From Erythroxylum novogranatense (Eukaryota; Streptophyta; Magnoliopsida; Malpighiales; Erythroxylaceae), in assembly GCA_029891385.1 (NCBI GenBank), contig CM057232.1, forward strand, positions 65,781,824 to 65,845,823: 64,000 nt of DNA, read 5' to 3'. The notes beneath the pieces are model-generated. The model searched no databases. It had not been told where the DNA came from and worked only from the letters and a program-made list of their open reading frames with translations. Both the position numbers and the translations under genes were made by a program. This document shows positions 1 through 10,726 of the stretch, piece after piece (position 1 is the stretch's first letter; the number at the start of each line of letters is the position of its first letter).

Positions 1-1137
1 AGATCGGATGAAAGACTGTCAGGACATCAGTTCGATTTGTGAATGTTTTTGTATCTTGAGTAATTTGGATCTTTGTATAAGTTTGTAAATGGCTTGAAAA
101 GCCATTAAGGATTTATAAGAAATTTAAATTATGATGCTTATGAAATTATTGAAATTGCATAAGAAATTATGTTATGAAAGGGATTTGAGTATAGCATATT
201 CGATTTACGGAATTGTGTTATTCATTAATGGTTACTCAGATTGAAATTGTCATTTATAAATGATGAGGATTGTATATTGATTATAAATATGATGATTGTG
301 ATTTGGATATAGAAAATGAGATTGATGTGTTGTTGGTTGAGAATTATGGAAGTATTAGATTTAGGTTTGTGTTTCTTTGGTGTTTGAGTTCGGACGGAGT
401 GTCCGATGATTACGAGGTCTGTTGAGATTATAGAAGTGTTTATTTGCCTTTGCAGGAATTTTGGGTTAGGATAAATGCAGTAGTTATCTTTAAATTTTCG
501 TTAGAAAATAATTTGAAAAGAAGAAAATAAAAATTTAGGCGTATGAAAGATGGATTTATGAGATTGGTATTAAGGTTAAGAAGATTGATTATGATTTGAA
601 AGTGATTGAGTAAAGAGAAAAGGAATGAATAAGAATGATGCGTTTGTATGTCTTTGGAATAAAGTGATTAGGAATGAAAAGACAAGGAATAAAGAAAGAA
701 ATGAGAATAAGAAAAGAAAAAAATTCATAACGGATTTTGGAACGTCTTAGATTCCCAACGATTATGTTCATTCGATAAGTTTTCTTTGATTATTGTTTCC
801 GGATGTCGGATGTATGCCTTTGATTTCGTTTAAACTGCGATCTGTTCGTTTGATTCGATTAGTATTTGCTTCCGCTTGCATTTGCTTCTGCTTCGCTACT
901 TTTCGATTTGTATTCGATCCGCTTCGCTACTTTTGGTTTGATTTAATCCGATTTGCTTTCGGTTTTGCCTTATGTTTCGCTTTGTATATTCCGATTAGCG
1001 GTTTCTCGCTACTTTCGGAATTGTTCGCTTCCGAATTTTGTTATTGATTCGCCTTCGGATTCAATTTATCCTATTTGAATTCGCTTTGTTTCCTTCGTTT
1101 TCTGGTTGGGATCCGGTTCCAGGATCGGGTCCCAACA
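1..1137 (+). mobile_element. 3' part of a gypsy-type LTR, cut by the window start
   Basis: A long AT-rich stretch without coding content ends in a CCCAACA terminus at 1137. Four bases later comes TGGTATCAGAGC, the usual primer-binding site matching initiator Met tRNA. That arrangement marks the 3' end of a 5' LTR. The left end lies outside the window, so neither length nor target duplication can be read. Family assignment to Ty3/gypsy is by general look only. The internal region that should follow is replaced within about 80 bases by copia-type coding scraps, so this is a broken junction of two elements. Confidence 0.5.
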
Positions 1138-1213
1138 TTTATGGTATCAGAGCATAGAGTGAAAGTGTTAAGTTTATTCGGTTGGGATCCGGTTCCCGGA
1201 TCGGGTCCCAACA
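1104..1213 (+). repeat. Two copies of a 34-base hairpin flanking the primer-binding site
   Basis: Copies lie at 1104-1137 and 1180-1213 and differ by one base. Each can fold: GTTGGGA pairs with TCCCAAC at the outside, TCCGG with CCGGA inside, leaving a three-base loop and a five-base bulge. The first copy is the LTR end and the second lies 26 bases beyond the PBS. Confidence 0.7.
1142..1153 (+). other. Primer-binding site (Met tRNA type)
   Basis: TGGTATCAGAGC begins four bases after the LTR end. It is the standard minus-strand primer site of many plant LTR retroelements. Confidence 0.65.
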
Positions 1214-1217
1214 TTAC

Positions 1218-2345
1218 AGATAGTACAAAAAAGATGAATGAAATGCTAGAAAAATGCAGACATCCAAGTGATAAAACTGGATTAGGGTTTGCTAAAAATA
1301 AGTCCCAGCATTACGTGAAATCAATTGTTCAAAAAGATAAGAAAAGATATCAATCAGGTTTTCAAAAAGGTCATCAATGTTTTCATTCTACTTCTTATTA
1401 TCATTCATTACACCATACTAACCCTAAAGGACCCAAGAGAATCGGGTACCTAAAAACAAGATAATATCTCCTACGAAATCCTTCTTTGGAAGAGCCAGAA
1501 GCACCATTGGTATTTGGACGGTGGATGCTCGCGTCACATGACGGAAAAAGGTCTATATTCCTAAATCTTCATCTGAAAGGAGGTTTGGTAACTTTTGGAG
1601 ACAACAAGCAGGGCAAGATAATCGGGATTGGTAAGATTGGTAAGAATTCCCATGCATCCTTCAAACTTGTTGTCAAAAGATGAAAGTGGTAAGAAGGTGG
1701 ATCAAACCCTATTTAGAGGATGATTGGTTCTTTGCTTTATCTTCTGACAAGTAGACTGACATTCTATTCGGTGTATGCTTGTGTGCAAGGTTTCAGCCGA
1801 TCTAGAGAATCTCATTATATTCTTTGTAAAACGAATTTTGAGATATCTCGCAGTACTACTAATCTTTGCTTAATGTATGAGAAAGGTAAAATTTCAGGTT
1901 GAATGGATATTGCGATGCGGACTATGCGGTGATAGGATCGAAAGGAAGAGCACGAGTGGTGGTTGTCACTTTCTTGGACCAAACCCGTGTCATGGTCAAG
2001 CAAGAGACAAAGCTCGATTGCATTATCAACTATCGAAGTTGAATATATATGCGCCAAGTTGTTGTTCACAAATATTGTGGATCAAGTATCATTAGAGGAC
2101 TACTCAATACAAGAGGAAGAGATTCCAATATCTGCGACAACACCGGCGCCATCGACTTGTCAAAGAATCCAATTCAACATTCAAGGTGAAGCACATAGAA
2201 GTCGACATCATTTCTTGAGAGATTAAGTTCGGAAGAAAGTCGTCGACCTACAATTCGTAGAAACGAAATATCGGTGGCGGATATCTTCACAAAACCACTA
2301 AGTGAAGATCGCTTTAAAGAAATCGACGCAACCTCAATATGGTGA
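1218..2345 (+). pseudogene. SIRE-like copia pol remnant, internally deleted
   Basis: Pieces of a Ty1/copia polyprotein in several frames. At about 1559-1680 the translation GGLVTFGDNKQGKIIGIGKI is the segment usually found between the protease and the gag-pre-integrase domain. At 1711-1900 comes the RT C-terminus (motif GMIGSLLYLLTSR). At 1905-2300 is RNase H (GYCDADY, then ERKSTSGGCHFLG, SWSSKRQSS) and the pol tail (RHHFLRD, IFTKPLSED). Integrase and most of RT are missing at a junction near 1682, and one base is lost inside GYCDADYAGD. The RNase H signature is that of the SIRE/Maximus lineage, which fits the envelope-like ORF and PPT further right. It cannot make protein. Confidence 0.8.
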
Positions 2346-2351
2346 TGGTTA

Positions 2352-2564
2352 CGGACCATTCATCCGGTTTTCATAAAGACAAGATGCATGACGAGGAGTT
2401 AACGGACCATTCATCTGGTTTTTTATAAAGACAAGACAGACAGACGGAGGAGTTAACAGACCATTCATCTGGTTTTTCATAAAGACAAGACAGACAGACG
2501 GAGGAGTTAACGGACCATTCATCCGGTTTTTATAAAGACAAGACAAAGGGAGCGGTGGAGTTAA
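2352..2564 (+). repeat. Four tandem units of about 54 bp
   Basis: Units 2352-2402 (51 bp), 2403-2456, 2457-2510 and 2511-2564 (54 bp each) each open with CGGACCATTCATC, carry ATAAAGACAAGA and close with GGAGTTAA. They follow directly on the pol remnant, in the spacer between pol and the envelope-like ORF. Confidence 0.9.
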
Positions 2565-2986
2565 CGGCGTTAGATGATTTCGGATATAAAACTTCTTTCA
2601 CAAGAAAAAGTTTTAGAGGAAAAACTGTCGAGATCATCGAGAAGTACAATAGTTCTAGAATTCGCTATAAATTCCTAAAAGCGACTTTTGGGATTTCTAC
2701 CAATTCAGAAATTGCTAGTTCTCTTAAATCTCTCTGAAATTTCTTCAAGCAAGTTCCTACTCAATCAGAATCAGCAAGATGAATGTCAAGCCCATTTTGC
2801 GAGTTGATCCAGGATCGGGCTGGGGAAGATTGGTAAACTTCTAAGAACTAAGAAAAGAACAGATGGATATAGTGTAGGTGTAAGTCGACTTGTACCATGT
2901 GTAAGTCGACTTATGCTTGCTCGGTATTGATAAGTCGCCTTGTTCACCAGTGTAAGTCGACTTATGTATGTCCAGCACCGTTAGAT
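2565..2986 (+). other. Spacer with a repeated TAAGTCGACTTA motif
   Basis: No supportable gene. The short ORF here has no family look. From 2881 to 2965 the near-palindrome TAAGTCGACTTA or a one- or two-base variant occurs four times at irregular spacing (starting near 2881, 2902, 2931 and 2953). It probably belongs to the SIRE-like element, since pol lies left and the envelope-like ORF right. Confidence 0.5.
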
Positions 2987-4818
2987 TGTTAGAGTAGTAC
3001 CCTAAAGGCAATCCCCTTTAGCACATTTTGTTCATAGTCATGTACAGACTTTATGAATAAATAAAGCAAGGCATATTTCATTTATTTGATGTTCATTTTG
3101 TTATGAATTGATGTTGATCTTTAATCAAATTAATGAAGTCCATGATATATGACATAGCATGAAGGAAATTATGATGTGATCATACTATCGAGATTCCTAT
3201 CATGTGCAATTATGTCAAGATCTAAATTATCCTAGTCATAGGATTAACGAGATGGACATTGTTAATCCGGATAGACTAGCACATGTCATATTCCTTGATT
3301 GGATCAAGCAGTGGATCTCAGAAACTGTAAATATTGAGTGGTAGTAAGTACATTGGATGACCTGCCATGAGATCATCACATGGGTATTCTATTATAATGT
3401 CAGTGATAATCTCATCATAGCAATGGTGCAAGTATCCTTAGACTTGAGGTACTCAAGGATATCTTGAATCTTGATTACGTGCTTTGACTCCATTCCTTGT
3501 TGCCTTCCGAGGTCGCCATAGGGTGGTGCTTGAGTGCGCTTTGAGGTATTCAAGGTAATTGAGTAGCCAATAAAGGATTCACCACTTCGGAATAGCGAAT
3601 AGATACCCATAGCTTCTTGTCAGGATCATTACTTGGAAGTCTCTGGCGCCGGAGCACACCCGTGTCATGAAGAGGGTCTTCATGGACATATAAAGTAATG
3701 AGTCCGGACGAGACCCGATTTCACTTGGGCTAGATAAAATCTAGTGAGAGTTGATACATGGACTATACTCATAACTAAGTGGGGTATAGGATGGTGAAAG
3801 GACGAATTGCACGGTAATTGTCTATGGAAAGGTTCGTGATCTGGTTCCTGATGAGCTCGGGTTCATTAGTCAAACCAATTACTTTCCGGTCAATTGGGGG
3901 TCATGATGTGTTGCTAGACGCCGCTCATGACTTGCTTAGATTAAGTGTTAATCTAAGTGGCCAACATAACCGGGAACCTAATGGGTCACACGCATAAGAG
4001 TGATTCGGAGAATCTGTAAAATAGTTTCGGACAGAGATCCGATATCTAGAGAGCAATAGAATTAAACGGATCCCGATGAGATTGGGATATGTCCCGATGA
4101 GATCGCGACATCGACATTGCTGAAAATCGTCTCCGGCAATTTTTCAGTATCGGGGCCCGGTAGGCCGGTAGGACCGACCCCAGTTTGACTGGACCTCTTC
4201 AGCAAATATATATATGTTAATTAATTAATTAAGAATTGATTAATTATAATATATATATGTGTATAGTGTTCGGTGGAAGCCTTAAGCAAATGGAGAAGTT
4301 TAGTTTGAAAAATCAAACTAATGATTAAACTTGTTTTTTTAATGGCCTTAAGGCTCCCCACGTGGGAGCTCTTCTATCCAAGCCTTCATATGTCTATTTA
4401 ATTAGTTAAATAACATATTAGAAGGTGATAGAAGCTAATGGTCGTGTGCCTTAAGGTTGAGGAACGAAAACTTCATAGTTAAGTTTTTGAAAATTGGATT
4501 TTCATCTTCTTCCTCTCAAAGTTCACGATAGCTTCATCTCTCCAAGGCTTCATCCTAGTTATCTCACTTGCTCTCCAAGATCAAGGTTAGTGCTAGCACA
4601 CTCTTTACCTTGTTCTAGCTATTCTCGGGTCAAAGGGGTTTGTCCCGGTTAGGTTTCCGACCTCTGCGTGGATACCGTTAGAGACGGTCTCCTTTGGTCG
4701 TTATGGTTTGACTATTTATACATACACTTGGATCCTGGCTTTCGGGAACTTCCCGGAACAAAAAAGTTTTGTTTTCCGCATTGTGTCCATGTGATGGACA
4801 CCCCGGGATTTTCCTACA
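2987..4818 (+). mobile_element. Lone copia LTR, family with TGTTAGAGTAGT terminus (copy 1)
   Basis: It starts TGTTAGAGTAGTACCC and ends CGGGATTTTCCTACA. It is colinear with the copies at 13711-15384 and 26191-27990. There is no PBS, PPT or coding sequence beside it, so it is a solo LTR. Flanks read TAGAT (left) and TATAG (right), so I see no target duplication; either the ends have decayed or the flank was rearranged. It sits just before the envelope-like ORF, so it inserted into the SIRE-like element. Confidence 0.85.
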
Positions 4819-7039
4819 TATAGAGCCGGAGATAATAGCGGCAGGTTGGAGAAACTTCTTTCAAGTACGAGATGAAGTCTATCTCCAAGAAGTTTATGAG
4901 TTCGGAAGAATACTAAGTCGAGAGCGATACAATCGTGTCGTATGTAGACACACACTGCTATAATGAACGAAGGAGTTACTGAAGAAAGTCACTGAATGTC
5001 CAATGGATGGAGTTCAACTCACTAATATGGCGAAATGGATGACTAAGCTTAAGATGAACGAAGATGAAGTTAGTCGTCAACTTTATGGACAAAATAACCC
5101 AACTGAAAGGAGAGCCTCTTGGCTGGTACCAAAGGCAAGGGTATTGTTCGCGGTTCTATGTGACTGTGTTTTACCGAGAATAGGTTCACGACATCAGGTC
5201 ACTACCCTGGATGAACAATGTATTCTTCATCTTCTGAATTTATCAGTACATGGTAAAATCAATAAAGGATACAAACACTTGTCCTTATGGGATGTTGTTG
5301 ATAAGAGTGTTTAGAGAATCTGGCATCAGATTGGATTGGGGAATTAGACAGAAGATATCTGTTAAAAGCTATATAGATTCAACATCTATTGCTAAAATGG
5401 GTCTGAGATTTTCGACGAAAAGGAGCGAAATCGCCAAGGAAAGCAACAATTGAGGGGAGCGATATCAAGAAGTCTTATGAAGGAAACAAGATCACATTCT
5501 CGTGAATCAAAGACGAAGTGTTCAATTTTTTGAATCAAGTGACTTGAAGCGTAAAGGGGAACCACTACTGAGTGACATTCCAAAGCAAGCAAGAAGGTCA
5601 CCCAGAGCGAAAACTGTGCAACAGAAAGAAGCCAGTCAATCCAGAGAATCAAGTCAATCAAAGCATTTTGAACTGCAAAGATCAAAAGCTACAAAGTCGT
5701 TGACATCAATCCTTGAAAAAGATTCAGAAACTCAGTCTCAAGGAAGTGGAGGAAAAAGGAAAGAAGAACCTGAAAAGAAAAAAACGCAACCTAAAAAGTC
5801 ACCAAGGGGAAAGAAAATGAGTGCGACAAAAGAAGGAAGTCCAACAACAGAAACAAAGTCTAAGAAGGTAAGGCAAGAAAAGACTGTTGTTGATACTACA
5901 GAAAAGTCTGTTGTTGATATGGTTGATATTGCTAAAGTTAATATGGAAGCTGTTACTGGTAATCTTAAGGATACTCACAATGTCCTTGATAATCCAATTT
6001 TTGAAGAAGTAGTTTCTACTACTTTTCAGTCTTCACTTATTCGCAAGCAAATTGCTACACATGTTATGGGACAAAAGGTTACTCAAAAAGTCTTAAGTGT
6101 GATGACTAATGTTCCATCCAAATATTTAACTTTTCAAAGAGAAAGTTGGGAACACAGATTGGTTGTCACAAAAGAGAAGAAGACCAAATTTGTCATCATC
6201 CGAGACAAACCAAAGAGATTTGTGAAAGCCTTCTTCAAATCAGTTGAATTTGATAACAGCATTCTACATCTGTTGGATAGGGGTTACAAAAATTCTATGA
6301 TCAACTGAAGAGATTTGGAAGAGAACCATATCCACCAGAGCCATTTGGAGAGCGTCTTACTTTTTATCCAATACTGGACAGTACAGTAATTAAGGTGGTA
6401 CCTAATTTACAACCACCAAATTTTGTTGAACGCAAGTGTGAAGAGAAACTGAAGCTGAAAGTTCAACCAGAACCAGTTTTAGATGACATGACTTCTGATC
6501 AGATTGCAGAAGCAGTGCAATTGATTGATGAAGCATGTGAAGAGAAAAGAAGTGGAAGTTCTATCTGCATTTATCAAGATCCTGGAACAAGCCAAACTAA
6601 GACTACAGCAGATGATCCACAGGGAGGCACTATCAGAAAGGGTCAGTATCGTTCTTTTCTGATTGGCAACTTAAAATGTTCTTATAGTATTTTACAGAAC
6701 ATTATACAAAATCGACCTCTGTGGGAGATCAACTCAGTTGCAGAAGCTATGCCTTGGCTTGGAAGCACATTTCAACGTATACTTGATTCCTATGATCTTG
6801 ATATTCCTGATCAAGTTGTATCTGTTCCTCCGCCTCTCCTACAAATTATTGAACCACATGTCTCAAACGTGGAAGCTTATACAACAACAGTTGCTGTTGT
6901 TGACAGACAAGTTGTTGAGACAGAATCCTCGACTGCAGCTGAATCATTGACTTTAAAGAAACAAGTTCAGAAACTTGATAAGGATATGAAGAAGATTAAG
7001 AAGATGCTGAAAAAGTTGGTGAAACAGTTTGGGAAATAA
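4819..7039 (+). pseudogene. Envelope-like ORF of a SIRE-like copia element, frameshifted
   Basis: A reading frame in pieces. At 4840-5000 is WRNFFQVRDEVYLQEV. At 5003-5314 are motifs such as VLPRIGSRHQVTTLDEQCIL. At 5280-5340 another frame gives CPYGMLLIRVFRESG. The series resembles the domain called 'putative plant transposon protein' (Pfam PF20167, from memory), common in envelope-like ORFs of plant retroelements. At 5502-6308 follows a Lys/Ser/Pro-rich low-complexity stretch and a conserved-looking tail. At 6300-7039, after a frameshift, the protein ends in a Lys-rich heptad-like coiled coil (residues about 185-214 of that piece) and a stop. I see no clear signal peptide or transmembrane helix, so a true envelope role is unproven. 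Its place between pol and the PPT is where SIRE elements carry their third ORF. Confidence 0.65.
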
Positions 7040-7204
7040 TTTTTTTTGATTAATAACAAATAGGGGGAGAAGGAAGAATGAGAAGGGAGAATCAGCTGAA
7101 AGGAAAAGGCAGAAGAAATTTTGAAAGCGAAGTTATTTTGATTTATTCATACTTAGATATTTGATACCTTTCATATTTCTCTATTTCACAATATTTGTTA
7201 TCAT

Positions 7205-7216
7205 CAAAGGGGAGAA
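7205..7216 (+). other. Polypurine tract of the SIRE-like element
   Basis: CAAAGGGGAGAA lies directly before the TGTTAAGTC start of the 3' LTR. The preceding TATCATCAAAGGGG context is typical of SIRE elements. Confidence 0.8.
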
Positions 7217-7363
7217 TGTTAAGTCAAACCGGACTTCACGATTAAATAATTTTGATGACAAACAAAAGAAATATACAAATGAAAAGTAGATGGACGATGA
7301 GAAGTAAAAACAATTAAGGAGAAAAATCGATCAAGTAAGAATCAATTTGAAGCGAAAAAGGCA

Positions 7364-7589
7364 TAAAAGCTTTACAAGAGAAAAGCGGGGAAAGCTTTAC
7401 AAGAGAAAATAGACGAAAGCTTTACAAGAGAAAAGGCATTTAAAGCTTTACAAGAGAAAATAGACGAAAGCTTTACAAGAGAAAAGCGATTAAAGCTTTA
7501 CAAGAGAAAAGCGATTTAAAGCTTTACAAGAAAAAGGCATTTAAAGCTTTACAAGAGAAAAGCAGAGGAAAGCTTTATAAGAGAAAAGC
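7364..7589 (+). repeat. Nine tandem units of about 25 bp inside the SIRE-like LTR
   Basis: Each unit carries AAAGCTTTACAAGAGAAAA (the last has TATAAG) plus a variable 5-7 base tail such as GCGATT, TAGACG or GGCATTT. The block lies upstream of the LTR TATA box, in U3. Confidence 0.9.
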
Positions 7590-7708
7590 AAATATACAAA
7601 ATATCGATGGAAGAAAGAAACATCATTTGAGTTAGTTCTGAGTCAAACTGAATAACCGCTTCTTCAAGATTCAAGCGCGATATTCAAGAAATCGTTGAAG
7701 AACCCGAC

Positions 7709-7716
7709 TATAAATA
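7709..7716 (+). promoter_or_regulatory. TATA box of the SIRE-like LTR
   Basis: TATAAATA lies about 490 bases into the LTR and 120 bases after the tandem repeat block, where a U3 promoter is expected. Confidence 0.6.
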
Positions 7717-8244
7717 AGAGTCGAGATTGAAGAAGAAATAATTTTATGAAACCTTGAATATTCAACTTTTGATTTTCAGATTATCTGAGAGAAAAATTGT
7801 GAACGATATTTCGAGTGAACAGTGTTAAGAGCATTTCTATTGTAACAAGCTCTTTACTATTCTTTCAATTAGAAAGTGTTACGATAGCTGAAGAGGCTAA
7901 GAGTAAAAGAATACTTGCCGTAAAGAGACCTGAGAGGCTCGATCGAAAGAATACTTGTAAGCAGTTCAGAAATAGTGAAATCTCGAAAGGATATCGAGGA
8001 TCGGGCGTAGCCCACGGTTTGGGGTGAACCAGATAAATTGCTGTGTTTTTCTTTCTACTCTCATATTACTTATATCGTAGTTTTCAAAATTAACAAAGTT
8101 TTTTTTCAAACTAGTTACGAATTGATTTACGATAAGTTTTTGAAAGAACAAGTAATTTCTAAAGGGATTAACGAAAAGTTTATCACAATTCAACCCCCCC
8201 TTCTTGTGTATCTTGATCATATTATTGTTCAATATATTAACGTG

Positions 8245-9605
8245 TGATTCACTTCATTGCTGTTAGCCAAGTTACAAAGGAAGCCTTTGGCACCCAACAT
8301 CCTTTCCATACAATATAGTACCAATCAACTCTTGGATGATGTTGAGTAATGTATTTAAGGCAACTTTGATGAGTGAAATATCTACTTTTGTTAGGCATCC
8401 AATGGAAACTGCCATCTCTAAAAGTGTTGGGGTAGTAATCAAGTAGATATGATCTAACTTTTCATCAGCTTTAAAATCAACGAGTTAATTATTTTGCTGA
8501 ATAATCATTTTCACCCGAGAATGAGTAGGAATTATATTGATGAAAGGAGAAACCTCCTCCCATAGAATTAGAGGGTTATTTAAAGACCAACTATCAAACC
8601 AAAACTAATAGGAAAGATCATTCCTTATTTGAGCTTTAATGAGATGATATATGATCTGCCTCTTTTTAAGCAAATGAATGAAGTACCAGGAGTACTCTTT
8701 GCTCTCATCCAACTACTAGAAGCTAGAATGCTTAAAGTATAGTTCATTGATCCACTTGAACCAAAGGGATTCCTTTTCTATGAGCAATCTCCAAATTATG
8801 TTAACAACTAACAAAATTTTGTAGTTACAAAGAAGTGAGCCACAGACCCCCTCCTTTTTGCTTTAGCAAAGATGTTCTCATTTGATTTTAGCCCCTCTAA
8901 AATTGTCTTTAGTACCTGTCTATAGGAAGTTTTTGATAGTTTTCATAATCTCCTTATTAATTCTTTTAGGTAAGAATAAATGAGTGCTTTAGTGAATGTG
9001 AAGGCTTTTTAACATAAAGGAGATGAGTACAAGTTTCCCTACATAAGAGAGATTCTTATTTCTCCAAGAGTTGATTCTTTTTCTATACCTGCAGAAGAGG
9101 GATACAATCCTAATATCTTAACTTCTTGGAAGAAAAGGGAACTCCCAGATACTTAAAAGGTAGGGGTGAACATTCAACCTTGTCAACAACTCCAATCTTG
9201 CAGGTAAATTAACATCATATGAGACATACAACATGCTATTTTGTAAGTTGATATCAAGACTTAAAAGCTTACAAAACACTTTAGGAAAGTTGAACAAAAT
9301 TGAGATAGATGAGGAGTTAGCCTTAGAAAGCAATATCAAGTCATTTGTAAAACTGAGATGGGTAAGTTCCAAAGCTTTGCATTTGTGATGATATTTGAAA
9401 TTAGAGCAATTTTGAGAATTTTTCAAAATCAACAATGTATGAATTTTGCAAAGCCATAAAAAAGGATAAGGGGAAAGGGAATCCCCTTGCTTAATCCCAT
9501 TGGTTCCTTTGAACTGAAGAGGGGGATTACCGTTAATTAGTATTCTAAGAGTATTAGTAGAAATAAAAACATCTACCTAGGAAATGACATTGCTAGATTT
9601 GAAAA
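8245..9605 (-). pseudogene. LINE reverse transcriptase remnant
   Basis: Reading leftward from 9600 the minus strand gives the plant L1-type RT order. NGNPPLQFKGTNGIKQGDSL (usual FKGxRGLRQGDPLSPYLF) comes first. Then THLSFTNDLILLSKA, where the catalytic FADD has become FTND, and DINLQNSMLYVSYDV. Near 8330-8250 is a zf-RVT-like end, DWYYIVWKGCWVPKASFVTW. Only one open stretch exceeds 100 residues (9118-9435); the rest is full of stops. The endonuclease part and the poly(A) tail are absent. It is dead because of the lost Asp and the stops. Confidence 0.8.
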
Positions 9606-10726
9606 AATATTTTGTTATTCTCAATTATTATTGATTCTAAAAATCCTTGCCAAAATGAAAGATAGCTTGAAAATATATTTAAAAGGTTATTAATTGAATC
9701 AAGTATGAAAAATTGAAAACTAACATGATTGAACTCAAATAGAGTAGACGTTAATTTTTGCTCTATGTCTAGTCACAACATTATACGATGAAAATATTGA
9801 ATGATAACAAAATTCATGAATGGAAAAGTTATTCAAAATCACTAAGACTTTCATAATATTTGGGTAAACATGTCACATTCTTAAAAGTCAATCTTTATCT
9901 GTGGATATATATTAATTAATTAGAGTATTAAAGATAAATTAAAAGGGTTTAATTTATCCAATCGTAATTATGATATAAGATTATAATTTGTATTTATTCC
10001 CAATATATTTAGGGACTTAAAGAGTCACATACAAAATTGGTTGAAGAGATATTTAATAAATAAAAATCAATATAAGATATTTGATTTTATTTGAGTCCAA
10101 TTAGAATTAATTGCAATTTTAGAATTTTATTTTAATTAAATTAATAAAAGGTCTGAATCATGTTATGTATAGGTGTTGGCTCTAAAGGAGTTTAACATTT
10201 GTTGTCTACCCTCTCTATACCACTTGTAGAGTTTTCTTAACTTCTTGGTGTTAATACTATCATAGGTCAAATATATGTATGGTTACTATGGTTTTAATGG
10301 GCTAATTTTAAAAATAGTTTGAAGGAAATGAGATGAAAATGACCAAACTTCAAACTAAGGTATGATTTATGTTTATTGGACATTAATCGCATTATAGGAA
10401 TTAAGAGATATTGGGTTATGGGAAATCAAATAAAAAATTTTATTCTTGTTTTCTATTCTTTAACAGAATATCTTAAGATATAACATGATGTGTATGCATG
10501 CATGTATTAGCCAGAATAAACATTAGATTAATGAATAATAAATCAGCAATTTGGTATAGTATATGCATAAATTTCTACGAAAATTCACAAATATGAAAAT
10601 ATTATTAATAGGCTTGCAGGGAGTAGGCTATTATATTCTGAAATGAAATCATTTTGATGCAAATCGCTCTGCAAAATTGTGTTGCAGAGTTGTGGCTACA
10701 TATATATATTTTTTGAAGTCTTAACA
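9606..10726. other. AT-rich spacer and 3' flank of the NAC gene
   Basis: No coding sequence is supported. The right part is the 3' untranslated region of the minus-strand NAC gene. A possible poly(A) signal (AATAAA on the minus strand) lies near 10440-10446, about 280 bases past the stop; other A/T-rich hexamers are also possible. At 9880-10150 the sequence is very AT-rich and may be an old unrecognised insertion. Confidence 0.4.

Larger units (their letters stand above)
7217..8234 (+). mobile_element. 3' LTR of the SIRE-like copia element
   Basis: It begins TGTTAAGTC after the polypurine tract. It contains a tandem repeat block, a TATA box and, near its end, a C-run followed by CTTGTGTATCTTGATC, as in SIRE LTRs. 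The end is placed at about 8234 (TTCAATA) where a CA terminus would be expected; this boundary is uncertain by tens of bases. No matching 5' LTR lies in the window. The part at 1-1137 is a different sequence. Confidence 0.7.

Noticed and set aside
793..1047. 84-residue ORF rich in Phe and Arg
   Set aside because: It lies inside an LTR, and its composition comes from TTCG-type repeats; no conserved motif.
7364..7589. Regular short repeats as a CRISPR-like array
   Set aside because: The units are head-to-tail with 5-7 base tails that recur; there are no unique spacers and the block lies inside an LTR of a plant element.
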